Source: Mesorhabditis belari (lineage: Eukaryota > Nematoda > Chromadorea > Rhabditida > Rhabditidae). From it: 64,000 nt of DNA. The stretch lies in NCBI GenBank assembly GCA_958450365.1, contig CAUEEP010000926.1, positions 1,722,501 through 1,786,500 of the forward strand. Direction: 5' to 3'. Within the stretch, counting starts at the first letter, position 1; each line of letters opens with the position of its first letter. A program made the translations under genes and the position numbers. This document shows, in pieces, positions 22,501 to 35,166 of this stretch. Under the pieces are notes generated by a model. It made no database searches. It saw only the letters and a program-made list of their open reading frames with translations, and was not told the DNA's origin.

Positions 22501-24981
22501 AAGCAAACGGACGGAGTTATGCATAGGGAAAAATCGATAAATTTTCTGTAATTTGACCTACCCGTTTTATCTTTCAAATTGATTCCACATGATTCCACAT
22601 GCACTGATATGTCAAAATTTCAATTCTACACCCTAAAATTACCCAGCAAAACAACTTTTGGAATGGAAATTGGTTAATATTAGCTTTTTTTAGCTTTTTA
22701 GCTTTTTAGAGCTTTTTCTAAAAGCAAAAACAGATGCGCAAATGAGCCAGGTGCGCAAAAAAAACGTCGCATTTGTCCCACTCACCTAAAAGTACGTTAA
22801 TTTTTCCCAAATGTGCGTGTAAAAACGCATTACTCGCCAGCAGGCTTGTCAGCGGAAAATTGAATATCTTTTGATTTTCAAAGCAAAACCAGCGAATGGG
22901 GCAGCTACGCACTGCGACGGAAAAAGCGCAAAGAGCCAGTGCGTAGCTGCCCCATTTGTTGACTGTTCTTTGAAAATTAAAAGATATTAAATAATTTTCC
23001 GCTTTTTTTTTCCGCCTGCAAGCCTGCTCGCAAGGAACACACTCTATTTGCAATCATGTACTCAAAGTTTTTAAACGACCGGGGGAAAACCCTGAAAAAG
23101 AAATTCGCTTGACGTCATACGTTTTGATAAATGCGGAATGTCACGAAAAGAAAAAGAAGAGACACCTTTTATCGCCTTGTCCATGCAATTTTGCAAAAAA
23201 AAATTGCTGATGTGTGAGTGACTAGATTGTGTTTTCCCAAAAAAAATCTCCTCATTTATAATAATATTTCAATAGGGCATAGTTTTCGGCGGATTTAGAT
23301 AAAAGACGATTTTTTTGCTGAGTTTTGCACATATGATTGCCTAGAATATAGTTTCTATTTCGGAGAAAATGACTTTTTAGGGGAAAAGTGATAAGAGAAA
23401 ATTGGAAACCCCCCTCCTGGAATACATCTAGTACACTTGAAAATTGGGGAAATAATATGTGAAATATGAAGTAAATGGTGGTCTGGTGGTCAATGATTTA
23501 AATGCAAGAGTATTGCTGATAATGAGCTTCATATCCTAAACGCCTTTCAATTGCAATAATAGCTTGAATTCGATATTTAATTGATTAATCAATCGATTCA
23601 TTCTAATGACAAATTTCTATTTTGAACGCTATTCGATCCAAATTTTTGAATGGTCCAAATGGTTGCTAACCTGTCAAATTTTCTAAGTTAAAGTTTTTGC
23701 GAATAACGTATTTCTTCGAATAGAAGACCGGGTAAAGAGTATCATCGCGTACTCCTGCGTAGCAGTCCTTTTTAAAGCTTCTTTTCTGCATAAAAGCTTT
23801 CAATCAAGTTTCTATAGAGCTGGAAAATGGCTCAAAAATCTGTTAGCTCATGTGGTATTTTTGAGCCATTTTCCAGCTCTATAGAAACTTGATTGAAAGC
23901 TTTTATGTAGAAAAGAAATTTTAAAAAGGGCTGCTACGCAGGAGTACGCGATGATACTCTTTACGCGGTCTTCTATTCGAAGAAATACGGTAGTCGGCTT
24001 TTTTTGAAATTAGCATTAATTGAATAGTTTAGCTTATGATTTATACTAATTTTGGTGGGGTATATTCTCTGGTTCTCTGGTGAAAGTTAATCTTGGAGAT
24101 CCACTCTCACCTGCCACATTCCCTGTCGCAATGCTGTCGACAAATTGTAGTACTCGGACGAGTGATGCATCTGGTGGAATGACCAGAAAACACCGAATTC
24201 TGAAAATCTTTCAAGTTCTTTTTTTTCTAAAAGTTAAACGGTGTACCGTGAATAGCTCTGTGCGCCAAATAATAGCAGAGATCTTGAGTGAAAAAGCAGA
24301 TCATCCAGGTTGTTGAAGAGTGCGGATCGAGGTCGATGATACGGAAATGAGAGAAAAACCATGGATAGAGAGCTGCTGACATGTAGCGACCGCCGAATCT
24401 AGAAAGATTGAAATGGAAAAGTTGTGCTATTTCTGTTTTCAGTTTACTTCATCAGAAGTGAAAGAATGCCAGCATTGATTGATGTGATCGTGTCGTTGAA
24501 GGCATATTTTCGGTCATCCAAAAAGTAAAACTCGATGAGGACAAGTAAAAGCATCCACAGGTTTGACTAAATGACTTTTTGTTTGTTTAAAAACTTTGGA
24601 ATTGGCAATGTTCATACTATGAGAGAAAGCTTTTGTTAATCTAGACAAACAACAATGGGGATGGGACAAAGGTGCACCTTTTGCGCACCCGACCAAAAGC
24701 GCACCTTTTTCGCTGGAAAAGGTGCGCTTTTGGTCGGGTGCAAAAAAAAGGTGCACCTTTGTCCCACCCCCAACAACAATTATTTCATTCCCGTATTTCA
24801 TTGTGCTTAAGCCGTTTAAACCATTTTTAAGTTTTTTTTCAAAATTTCTTACATTTTCGAGTAAATTCGGCACTTCTTCGATACTTTTATAGTGCATCGT
24901 TTCATTTGGTGTGACGAGATAAAAAAGAGGTCGAAGATTCGTCGGATGCAAATCCGCCGCCAACCTTTCCAACACCCACAT
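19545..24981 (-). CDS. agmo-1: Alkylglycerol monooxygenase (TMEM195 family)
   Basis: AGMO is a tetrahydrobiopterin-dependent, di-iron enzyme of the ER membrane that cleaves the O-alkyl bond of ether lipids. Thirteen exons join with consistent phase: 24981-24853, 24566-24448, 24398-24247, 24199-24111, 21658-21548, 21460-21369, 21269-21143, 21097-21011, 20360-20259, 20170-20080, 20015-19907, 19815-19749 and 19649-19545. They give 459 residues, close to the usual family length. All three fatty-acid-hydroxylase histidine boxes are present: HRAIH, HQMHH (in FHQMHHSSEYYN) and HRVHH (in SHRVHHGRNPYCIDRNYGG). Hydrophobic segments occur near the start (LWMLLLVLIEFYFL) and through the C-terminal third. 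The start MWVLERLAADLHPTNLRPLF is the only suitable ATG. Several introns carry repeats; intron 4 (24110-21659) holds four. The gene converges on the mucin-like gene, about 260 bases away. Confidence 0.95.
20425..20656. repeat. Tc1/mariner-like MITE, family D copy 1, in AGMO intron
   Basis: The ends are tacagtactggataatgaaa and tttcgttgtccagtagtgta, forming inverted repeats with CAGTACTGG-type termini and TA flanks. The arms include gtcactttcgcgcgtctgta. A second copy follows at 20760-20996 in the same intron. Confidence 0.75.
20760..20996. repeat. Tc1/mariner-like MITE, family D copy 2
   Basis: This near-identical second copy has ends tacagtactggacaatgaaa and tttcattgtccagtagtgta. It is separated from copy 1 by about 100 bases within the AGMO intron between exons 21097-21011 and 20360-20259. 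Confidence 0.75.
22053..22304. repeat. Foldback element, family E, in AGMO intron
   Basis: It has ggggtaggctagtttcggca on the left and gccgaaactagcctgcccc on the right, with internal inverted taactttcttctaag arms and TTGCGCAA motifs. Confidence 0.7.
22325..22782. repeat. Palindromic MITE, family A copy 3 (diverged)
   Basis: The outer ends are tgggacaaatgcgacc and cgtcgcatttgtccca. The inner arms differ from copies 1 and 2 (tgacatatcagagctcgtgg and its partner near 22605), so this is a diverged subfamily. Confidence 0.7.
23706..23992. repeat. Long-palindrome MITE, family B copy 3
   Basis: This is the same palindrome as at 9275 and 11065, with ends cgtatttcttcgaatagaag and cttctattcgaagaaatacg. 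It lies in AGMO intron 4, close to exon 4. Confidence 0.75.
24657..24771. repeat. Short palindromic MITE, family A copy 4, in first AGMO intron
   Basis: A 115-base palindrome, gggatgggacaaaggtgcac to gtgcacctttgtcccaccc, with only the outer part of the family A arms. Confidence 0.75.
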
Positions 24982-25112
24982 TTTTTGCTGGAAATTGTTT
25001 CATTTGATATTGGAAACAATTTGAATAGAAAAACACAAAAAAACGAATGTTAAACTCAAAAAAGCATCGGTAAAGGTATTAAGTAAATGCACGCTGTCGG
25101 AGTTCTAATATA

Positions 25113-25756
25113 GGGTGCGGCGAAAGTTCTATCCTTTTTAGAATTCTCTCTAAAAGCTTCCTGGTTGATTTTATTTCATAAGTGTTTATAGCCAAAAGAT
25201 AGCCAATCTTTTACAGAATTTAAATCTTTTTACAGTTTTTAAATAACTTTTTTTAGATTTTGAGTTATCGCTATTCTATGCTCTTCGAAAGAATTATTTG
25301 TGGCACTTATTTTTGCGCTTTTTCTATTGTAAAAATTTGTATAAAAATTACAAATTTATTGAAAACTGATAAACAATTTTGTTTTGAATACTCCTAATCA
25401 TCTAAGATTGACAGATTTTCTTATACTGGTAATACTAATACCGTATTCCCTCTAATAGTAGTGCGCACTACTATTTTTTTAACCCCCTCCTGGACCGCAA
25501 TACTATTAGAGAGTGCACTACTATTAAAGAGTGCACCTCTATTAGAGAGAATACGGTAATTGGTGCGAACACAGAGCTCACGCAAATTGTGTTAACTCAA
25601 AATTTAAAGGAGCTATTTAAAGCTATTTAAAAAACGATAATAAAATTTAAATTCTGTGGAAAATTGCCTATCTTTTGACTATAAATACTTATGAAATAAC
25701 AATCAGAGAGAATTCAATTAAAGAGAATTTAAAAAGGACAAAACTTTCGCCGCACC
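25113..25756. mobile_element. DNA-transposon MITE with nested foldback insertion
   Basis: The terminal inverted repeats start gggtgcggcgaaagttctat and end aaaactttcgccgcacc. Matching subterminal arms (aaataacaatcagagagaat and its partner) extend to about 90 bases. At 25439-25558 it contains a family C-type foldback sequence (ccgtattccctctaatagta to ctattagagagaatacgg), which evidently inserted into it. There is no transposase frame. Confidence 0.65.
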
Positions 25757-26589
25757 TTGTAGTTGTGAAAGACTCAAGTCAGTTTAGATCACCAGCGTTC
25801 AACCTGATATCTAGATGAATTGAAAGCCTCCAGGACTTTACAGAAAAAAAACCTTTTATGGGTTTAATGTGCACGGTTAAAACCCAATAAGAGTACCGAT
25901 TGGAAAACCACCAATTTTCTGCAAGCTCTTATCAGGCAATCCCTCCTCCTTTTCCCCTTTACTACATACTATTTCGACCTTGTCCCGGAAAATCAAAAAA
26001 GCAAGGCTAAAGTCTTTTTTGTGAGTTTGTTATGATAACGTTCATCGATGAAAAGATCAAGAACAAAAACGTTTAAGGAATTAGGTCTGAAAAGGGTGAT
26101 TATCAGGAAAATGAGAGGAGACTACGCAGATTTGATATAAATAGTGACGGGGTTTGATAAATGTTCGAATGACAGCAAAAACATGAAAACTACAGGGTGT
26201 AGGGAGCAGTTTGGGTGTCCGGGAAGGATTTGGAAAAGAGTTGGGCACACAGTACACCCCGCAAACAATTTTAGCGGTGCCTGTTTTTCGGGAGCCATCT
26301 GCTGCTCACCTGATTAGCAAAGCTATTGAAATTTCGAGGTTTGGAGAGAATTTTGCCAGCCAATTTTGCCAATTTTTCATTAAGAACTACAGAGTTGGGT
26401 TTTTGCTTGGACATTTCCCGTTATTTTCTTTTATGATAGATTTTGTTTATCTAGAAACGTAGCTACTAATGTAGACTGTGCTATTGTAACTAAAGTGTTT
26501 TATAAAAGATACTTTTATTATGGCTAAACTATCATACTTTGGCTACAAGTTAAAAACTATCGTAAAAACTAAAAACTCTAGAGGCAATT

Positions 26590-27185
26590 TCAAACATGAC
26601 CAAAGCAGGCCAGGGCAGAACCAGGGCCCGGGTCCACCAACCACTAAATTTAGCAAAACCCTCGAGTTTTGCTAAATTTAACAAACTTCTGTTTTGCTAA
26701 ATTCAACGGGTCCATCAACGCATTTAGCGAGTTGTAATTTAGCAAAATTTTACTAAATATAGCAGTGTTTAGCAGTGCCGCCAGCTCCGAAAAACACGAA
26801 AAAAGCCCGGCTCCGAACAAAGATATCAAAAAAACTAATCACAGATTCGAACTCCGACATACTCTGGCTACAAAAGAAGCCAAAATTTAGCCAATTTTGA
26901 GCACATAAACTTATCTTAGTTTTATATGGCGACATCAGAATATTCAGTCTACAAGAAACAGAACTCAATTTGCTAAATTTAGCAAAATTGTTTTGGTATT
27001 TAGCACTAAGCATTTAGCATTTAGCAAAGTTGGTAAATCCTAAATTGGTAGATCGATTTCGATCGATTTTGCAAAATTGGTAAATGCTAAACTGCTAGGT
27101 CCGTTTAGCAAAATAGCTAGATGGTAAATTGGTAAATTCTAGAGGGGAAATGGCAAATAGTTTGGTGAATCCAGGCCCAGGTCTG
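26590..27185. repeat. Foldback element rich in TTTAGCAAA motifs
   Basis: Multiple inverted and direct copies of gctaaatttagcaaaa and ggtaaattggtaaat occur. The edges gggcccgggtccaccaacca and ttggtgaatccaggcccagg are roughly inverted. It is non-coding. Confidence 0.5.
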
Positions 27186-28149
27186 GTCTTGCCTGCCTGG
27201 CCTCGTTGAAACAGCTTTGCTCGGTTGCCTTCGTCTGTTAATTCTGTTAAAGCTTTTTTGCCGAGTGCTCATGGACAATCCTAAAACTAAAACTTATCTA
27301 TGTACTCATAGATACAGAACGCCTTATAACATTTTCAATGGAAACAGCACAAGAACTTGAAAGACAATGAAATTCGCTACTGGAAGACGGGCCTTGGAAC
27401 CGCCAACTGCTACAATTTATATCTGATGTGTTCTTTTTTTAGCGGTTGCCGATCACTGATAAGACGAATAGAAGAGAGTGTAGTTGGTCGCTCGATGCTC
27501 GATCACTCACGAAAATTCCGAGGATCGGCTCATTGGAACTGAAGGGAAACGGGGCAAAATACACAAAACACACCGCCAATTACGAATGGGGCATTTCTGT
27601 AGCTTTGTAGTGTTTCTTCATAGACCAAGTTCGCCAATGAGGTTCAAGTTTTTAGGACATCTACGAATGAATCTAACAAACAGAACCCGTTTTCGCCCAA
27701 AAAAGTACGTTACTCAATTTCGCACGCAAATAGACCTTGCGCTAAACTTGTGCTATTTCTATGCACTCTATGTGAAATTCATGCTTGACAACCGCAAACA
27801 TTAGCATAAATTAAGAAGTTTAGCATAAATCCCATCGAAATTTATGATTTACAGGGTTCTTTTGCTATCTAAAAACGTTTTTGACAGAATAAACTTGGTA
27901 TGTAAAGTAACAGTAGTAGTTAAGGCTGTAATGCACCCTTCGACACCACATTTGCTAGTTCTTTGTCAATTCATCCGCGTTTTCCATATTGTTTTTTATA
28001 AAGTTCATCTTGCTGTCCAGAATTGTTGCCTACAAGCGCTTTCTTTGCACACCCATTCTCTGAGCTTTCTTTTCATTGGGAAAACTCCTCTGCCACGCAC
28101 AGCCAATGTTCTTTATTTGTGTCTTTCTAACAGCAAAAAACCCAAAACC

Positions 28150-28163
28150 ATATTTTCACTTCA
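28150..28163 (+). promoter_or_regulatory. Probable trans-splice acceptor of the first operon gene
   Basis: The TTTTCACTTCAG acceptor lies about 48 bases before the first ATG, with no upstream exon in frame. This is where a spliced leader would be added. Confidence 0.35.
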
Positions 28164-28209
28164 GGATTACTTGCAATTGCTGTGAAGTGGATGCGCCAAA
28201 CTTTGATCT

Positions 28210-31200
28210 ATGGACGGACTTAAAGCCGAGAAGATTGCCCTGGCAAAGAAAAAGGTAATTGAGGTTTTTGAGTAAATTTATGGTTTTAACAATTTGTTTA
28301 TAACTTTGTTTTTAGTTGAAAGAATTCGAGCTTCGACGAAATCGAGAAAACGGTTTTTCGCCAACTCCATCGGGAACCTCTTCCACCTACAATGATCAAG
28401 TATTTATGGCAAATTAACTTTATATTTTGTTCGATAGCTTGGATCGGCGCCACCTTCTTTTCAATCGGATCGAAATGGCAGAACATCGGTAACAAGCAAT
28501 CATTCTGGTATAATGTTTCTTTAAAGTTTTATTAAAAATTTCTATAGGAAACGTGGAGACTCTCGATGCAGGTCCTGTAGCTCATTTTGAGGGAAGAAAT
28601 GGTATTCACAATTCGGATACAATAATTTCTGTAAGGGCTTGGTTATTTTCAAGATGGTTCTTTCTGATTTAGATTCCGTCAATTCTTCCGACTGCTTGTC
28701 CATCTTCTTCAAATGTATTTTAGTTATGAATTTAGAAACAATTTGATCCAACATTTTAGCTCGAACTAGAGAATTTGCGTGTCCAACTACAAGATCGTGA
28801 TCAAGCCCTGCAAAGTTTGAACAAGCAATTGGAAGAACTGGTAAAGTAAAGAGTACCATAAATATTCACGGTCATTTTAGAATGGATACTACGGTCAACT
28901 ACATGCAGCATACACTGAATTGAGCGCAAAAAATGTGAACATATCAGGTCCCGGGGATCAAATCGCACAACTTCAAGCGGTAAATTCCTTCTTTTAACGG
29001 TATTATGTGTTTTAGGCACTTTCTGGTCTTGTTGCTGAGAAAACTGGTCTTCAAGCAGAGCTACGGAATGCAAAAGAAGAGCTTGAGTTTTTGAAACACG
29101 AGTTAGATCGAATAAACGTAATTCATCAAAGCAATCATGTTGGTTAAAACAAGCTTTAGGCTACATCTTCAAATGAAAAGGATAGAAATGTCAACGTTGA
29201 ACGGGAGTTGAACACTTTGAGGCGGGAGCTTGACGATAAAAATAGGCTTCTTGAAAAAAGGTGCATCAATTTTTTTTCATTAACTTTATGCTTTTTTATA
29301 GATTGGAAGAACTGGAGAGCGAGAGAAGGGAATCGGCACGAATTCAAACTCAAATGTTGACTCTGCAACATGATCGAAACGAGGCTCAAGTAACGCTTTT
29401 TTTTCTTGTGCCATAACATTTCTATTCAGGTTCGATTGAAGAACATCTATCGAGATAAAGAAGCTATGGAAAATGAATTGAAGGTAGATTCACAAAGCTG
29501 TTCTTTAGTTTTTATCAATTTAGAATTTGCGAAAAGAATGTCAGATGAAAGACCTTCATATAATGCAATTATCATCGCACAATTCACAAAGAGACCTTAC
29601 ATCTCCGATAGCTAACGAAGAATGGATAAATCTACAAGGTTACGAGGTTCATAGCTTCTAAAAGACATCTGGTTTCAGCTGAATGTGAGAAATTTCGTCA
29701 TGACGTAGAGAGGCTTTCTGCAGAGCTTGAAGAAGCTAAGAGAGAAGTCAATGAATCTCGGACACAATACAATGAATATGGAACATACATGAACGAAAAT
29801 ATTGCTAGATTAAACAAGGAAGTAAGTGTTTATATTGAATTTAAAAAATGAAACTGCTTTCAGCTTGATGAATCTTCATTGGCGAAACATACTCTGGAGA
29901 CGCGCTTAAATGAGGTGGAAAACCAGCTCGAATTGGCACAACAGGAAAAAGCTGAGAATCGGAAGAAACTCGATAGCCAGAGAGCTTCCCCAAGTTTACA
30001 GGTAAAATAGAGGTTCTGTACAAGCAATAAAAATTTTCAGGGTTCATCTCAAAATCTAATTCCAAGTGATACCGAGGTTTTAAAGAAGATTGATGATGCG
30101 GTACGCCGTGTCACCACTCATTGGGAACAACTCTTAGAGCAAGCGAGAAAAGAATATGAAGATGGGAACAAAGAAAAGGTCTGTGCGGCAGAAAAAAGTA
30201 GTTTGGAGCGTTTTAGCCATCCACTAAATTAGGCATTATCATTTCATCATATTTAGGATCGGCTACTATTTGAGCGAGAAGCATCAATAGCTGAGTTACA
30301 ACTGAAACTGCGGCTATCTGCAGAAAATGAAAAAGTTTATGGAGATGCTTCAACTGTAATTTTCATCTCAATTTTATTTTTACGTTTATTGTATTAGGGG
30401 CTACTTTCACTTTCGGAGCAACTACAAGCAGAAAAAGCCACAGTGTCACGCGCTGTCGCCCAGAATAGAGAGTTGAAAGAACAGCTAATTACAACAGAAG
30501 GCATGCAATATTTCCGTTTGTTGTTTTAATTTTTGTTTCTAGATCGTTTGATTCAATTAACAGGAGAGAAATGTGCAACAGAACTCTCTCGTCAAACCGC
30601 GGAACATCAAGTTAAAGAGTTGCAAAAACAATTGGAACAGGTTGCTATTAATGCATTCGCCTTTTAGAAATTTCTTTTAGACGTCTTCATCTCGTTCACA
30701 CTCTTTCTCCCCACAAGCACAAGAAGGCGATAACAATGCATCAGCTGTTGTTGCACAACCGGAACCTCCTCTTGGTAAAGATCCTTATGCGCAGCGGAAC
30801 CACGTGATGCACGATGATGAGGTAGATAAGGTTTATCGGGAACAGTGTTAGCATAGAATTTAGGTTTCTATTGCCTCTGAAGCTATAAACAACGATAGCC
30901 AAGATTTGAAAAATGAATTGGACGAGACGAGAAGACAATTGGATGAGGTTTTATTTTGCTCTTATGTGAAGTATGTTTTGAAATTTTAGGTTAGAGCTGA
31001 GTTGCGCCGATCACATACACAAAATGAACAGATGAATCAAATCATGCGCCAGGTAAGCATTGTTCTTTATTTACGATTAGGTAAGAACACATGCTTTTTA
31101 TTTGACTCATTAAGTTCGATTTAAAGACATTTTTTTAGAACGCTGAAGATGAGAATCAAAATAGCATTCTTGTGGAATTGGGACAAGCGATTTCTCGTGT

Positions 31201-32736
31201 AAATGCACTCGCTCACGAGAACGAGACTTTGAGGTAAAAAAAAGTCAATGCTAATTAAAAATTTTTTAGGGAACAAGTTGAAAGCCTCCGCTTCTCGCAA
31301 AACGAGCAGAAAAACCAACAATCCTCAAGTTCATCATCCAGGTTTGTTTCGGGTTGAAGCTGAAGTTGAGTCGCTTTGTTTTAGTTTTCTACCTCAAGAG
31401 GTTAACAATCTGGAGCTAGAAGCTGCTACAACAATGATACATCAGCTCCGTCAAAATAATGAAGATCTATCGTATGTGTTTTAAGACTTCTTTTAAGCAA
31501 AAGGTGTTTTATAGAGAAAAGGTGGATCATCTTACTCGTCTTTTAACGGAAGCTCATTCTCATCTCGAAAGCACCCGAATAGAAGAACGAACAAATTCTC
31601 AACAGGTAAAAGTTAAAATTGATTGCGCTATTATTTCCTTTAGCGCGATGTACCACCAATTTCTCCACTACACGAAAAGGTAAAGGTTTTTAATGGATAT
31701 TTTCATACCTTTCATTTAGCTAACTTTGAACAATACACAGGAAGTTGGCTCTATGGAATGGGCAAGAATTGAACTTGAAAAGGTTAGTCTAAGAAAGGTA
31801 TCTGATTAAAATTAAAATTTAGCGCTTTGCGGAATCAATGCGGCGTTTAGCTGAAATGCAAGAACAGTGTGATAGAGTCGGTAAGAGTTACTTTTAGAAT
31901 TGAATTAAATATCTGTTTTAGAACATATAAACCAACAGCTTCAATTGGAGAATGAAACTATTGCCGACCATGTTGTACTGTATCAACATCAGGTTTAAAC
32001 ATTTCGACATCGTTACATGTTAGATTTAAGCGACGCTTGATTCGTGAACGTCTTCGTCTGAAAGACGAACAAATGGCGGCCCTTGAGAAGGAGCGTGAAC
32101 GCGTTGTGGCTAGGTATGTTTATCAAAGCTCTTTAAATATGGACTGTCAAAACCATTGTTATCATTTTAGATGTAATGAACTACAGCAAGCACTTATGCA
32201 TGTCTTGGGCAATGATCGGAATGAGGTAGTTTTATTAATTGTTTTTAGATGATCTTATATTTAGGTACCGGCGTTCCGTCCCCGCTTATACAGCCATTCA
32301 ACGGTGGACGAATTCAGTGGAGATGAAGAGTGCATTGTTGACAGTGCAAAAGAGGTTTTTATGTTGTCAGGCTGCTTACAATAATGTTAGTTTAGAATTC
32401 TCAATCCCTTCCGCCAAATGTTCATCATTCACCAGAAACCAATGGTCAAAAAGAAATTCGGTATAATTTTCTAGATTTACTTGTATTTACCACTTTATCG
32501 GGAAACCAAATCAAAAGTAATCGCACAATCTTTAAGATCAACTGAAGAGAATTCACCACCGACTGATTGGACAAATCGCGAAGATGCGGTGAAGAAAATC
32601 ATGGACATCATCGACGATATAAAGGTTTGAGCTAGTAACTTTACGAAAGTTACATAAATTTTAGAAACCGTCCATGCCTTTGTCTTCAGTTAAACTGCAG
32701 TGTAAACAGTGTATCGGACCCGTTCTACATCTTTAG
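28210..32736 (+). CDS. GM130-like golgin, long coiled-coil protein
   Basis: First gene of the putative operon. The N-terminus MDGLKAEKIALAKKK (28210-28254) joins in phase 0 to LKEFELRRNRENGFSPTPSG (from 28316). The basic A-KKKL-E motif closely resembles the N-terminus of GM130/GOLGA2, which binds the tether p115 at the cis-Golgi. More than twenty short exons with introns of about 40-60 bases follow. They encode heptad-rich coiled coil rich in E, Q, L and K (for example QLQAEKATVSRAVAQNRELK). The C-terminal exons read TDWTNREDAVKKIMDIIDDI, then KPSMPLSSVKLQCKQCIGPV and a stop at 32736. I did not fix every exon. AATAAA is present near 33031. GM130 identity is inferred from the N-terminus and the architecture; another golgin is possible. 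Confidence 0.72.
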
Positions 32737-33204
32737 CAAGAGTTACATTTTTGCACTACAAAATTGCATAACTTTTCACAATAGTCTAGTTTGTTCTTTA
32801 TTGGGTTTATTTATTGTGATTTGCGCTAGTCGCTCTACACTCCATTGGATTTTGTATGTGATAGAGTTTCTTCTAACTTGTCTATACAGGTGCACGTGTG
32901 CCTAAATCTTTTTGTTACCTGTTTTGTGCTTGTATATCCTGCATTATTATCCTTTTTTGCCAAATGATTTTAACAAAAGTGTTTTTATTTGTTGCCTTTT
33001 TTGAAGCATGGTTTGATTAATTTATTTCTGAAATAAACTTTACGAAAATGATAAACTTGCATTGGTTGTGGTTTCAAAGTGATAATTCAAAAAATCATTG
33101 TTAGATCCCAATTGGGTGGAGAGGAATTTCTTTGTTAAAAATACCTTTTAAAATGCACATTCATTTAGCTTTTCTTTTCGAAAATTGCACGAGTTTTGGT
33201 TTAT

Positions 33205-33212
33205 AATTTAGT
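33205..33212 (+). promoter_or_regulatory. Trans-splice acceptor before DUF1308 gene
   Basis: The sequence ataatttag ends just before tgaATG at 33215. It follows the golgin polyadenylation signal (AATAAA about 33031) by about 180 bases, the layout of an internal operon gene. Confidence 0.5.
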
Positions 33213-33214
33213 GA

Positions 33215-34966
33215 ATGAGCGAAGAAGAATCGTTAGAAGTTTTATTAGCTGAACGGATTAACGCTGCAAAGGATCTTTTCTCGAAGCTACACGGTAAGAA
33301 ATTAATTTTATCTTTTATTCAATACTCTAATTTAGAGGATCAGTATGCCAAGATACTGGGGATTGGGAAATTTCGCAATCGACTAGCCAGCGAGCTTCGT
33401 TTTCTTGAAGGAGTGAGTATAGAATTTTATTTTTAATCAACACCTTATTACAGACTTTAGATTTCTGAGGGTAAAACCCAATTACTACGGAAATACATCG
33501 ATACGTCAAATGTTACACATTTTGAGAATATTTTCAATCAGATTACGAAGTAAGTTGCTGGAAATTTCTTTTTGTTGTTAAATTTGTTTAGACTGAACAA
33601 AGTTAAAGCCATTTTGCACACTTTCACCCTCGTGGATAAAGAAAATGGAGAGTGAGTAAACAGTTGATTTAAAGAGTCGATCTGTAAACTTTAGAACCTT
33701 AAAACATACAGCTGATTTAGTTGCAGACGGAGGTGAACAATGGGTGAAGGTACAAAAATATGTTTTTCTTATTTAAATCGGTCGATTTAGGTGGTTTCCC
33801 GAAGCGCTAAAGGTGTAGCTATGGACTGGTTGACGGGAAATGATCGAAACATTTTTGATCAGGCATCAGCTTACCTTCAAGTTGTGCCTAATTTATTTCG
33901 TTGCAAATTTTTTTAGACAGCTATTCTTTTTCCGACTGGATTTGTTGTACCAAAGATCACATTTTTCTTTATGGGTGGTGTACCGGATAAAATGGCCGAA
34001 AGGCTACGCAGAATGGGAATTCGAGTTCATGGAGAAGAGGTTGTTAGATAAAATTAGTTCTCATACCGTTTTCAGGTTTTACTTGACGATCTAGTGAAAG
34101 TTCCTAGCGACTTGCTAGAGGCTCTCGAAGAGAAAGAAGATCTTAGAATACCAATAAATTCCGACGATAATGGTGAATCATTTTATTTGCCAAATAGTTG
34201 AATCTAATTCATTTAGAGTTACCGCCAGATGCTCCAATTAATTTGGATGTTAGCACTGTATTTGTTTTGGTGTCTAATCTCACACATGAAGGAGGAACGG
34301 AACACAAGTAAGATTAGATACGATTTGGATAATATTATAATTTAGCTTTCAAAGCAAGTTGCTACGCGAGCAAGCCGTCTGGGAGAAGAGTGCTCCGGAG
34401 AAAGAAAAGTTGCTACACCAAATTGAGGGTATCTTTGAATTGAAGTTAACATGAAATTGCAGTTTTTAGGTCATCGATGGATTATTTGTCAAACTGCATA
34501 TGAAAGTGTTGTCAATATCGTATCTACAGTAGCCGGACCAGCAGAAAAAGTGTTTTCGAATTTTAGCTTTGAACGATATTTTTAGAAACGGGTAGAAGAG
34601 TTACTTAAAAACGTTGAAGTTGTGGAAGATAAACTGACTGAACGATCAGCTTCACTGCCCGATAGTGAGCGGATTAGCGCACGGAGCAGGGTAATATTTT
34701 TCTGTTTAGATATATCAAACTAGCATTTTAGGTAATTTTCGGGTCTGGTGATTACTACCGAGCTGTGACGACAACCGCTAATAAGCATTTTGTCTCATCT
34801 GCTTATCACCAGGTAATTTCAAAAGTTGACATTCATGTTATGAATTTAAATTTTCAAGTTGTTCAAAATCAAAATTTAAATAATTTAGGGTGTATGCTTC
34901 AATGTACTGGTACACGAACCACGAGCACTTAGCGAGCAAAAAGAGGATGTTGGTATTAAAAAGTAG
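33215..34966 (+). CDS. C7orf25/UPF0415 family protein (DUF1308)
   Basis: A conserved eukaryotic protein of poorly known function; the C-terminal DUF1308 region has been related to PIN-like nuclease folds. The ATG follows a TTTAG acceptor by three bases, so the mRNA is probably trans-spliced there. Readable segments in order are MSEEESLEVLLAERINAAKD, KTQLLRKYIDTSNVTHFENI, ADGGEQWVKV, VSRSAKGVAMDW, ILFPTGFVVPKITFFFMGGV, RLRRMGIRVHGEEVLLDDLV, NLDVSTVFVLVSNLTHEGGT, HRWIICQTAYESVVNIVSTV, IFGSGDYYRAVTTTANKHFV and the ending LVHEPRALSEQKEDVGIKK. The last block is the family's most conserved part. Introns are about 45-60 bases with TTTAG acceptors. AATAAA lies at about 35063. Confidence 0.85.
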
Positions 34967-35166
34967 TCTAATCACTTTACTTATTGTTGATCATACGGGT
35001 TCTATTCTATTATTGTTTTCAATTCCTGTGTTACCGATTTTTATGTGTTCATTTAAAATTGCAATAAACGGGCTATTTGGTTGAGTAATGCTTTTTATAT
35101 TGTGTTTGAAACAGCAATACTTAATTAACTTTCTTCTTCTACTAAAAGTGCAATCAGAGGTTTAGG

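Larger units (their letters stand above)
24985..28160. other. Gene-free stretch between AGMO and the operon
   Basis: This holds the AGMO promoter side, a Tc-like MITE with a nested foldback element (25113-25756), the foldback-rich block 26590-27185 and AT-rich sequence. Bases 27340-27800 have scattered open frames that I cannot link to a family or to splice sites. The promoter of the operon should lie near the right end. Confidence 0.5.
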
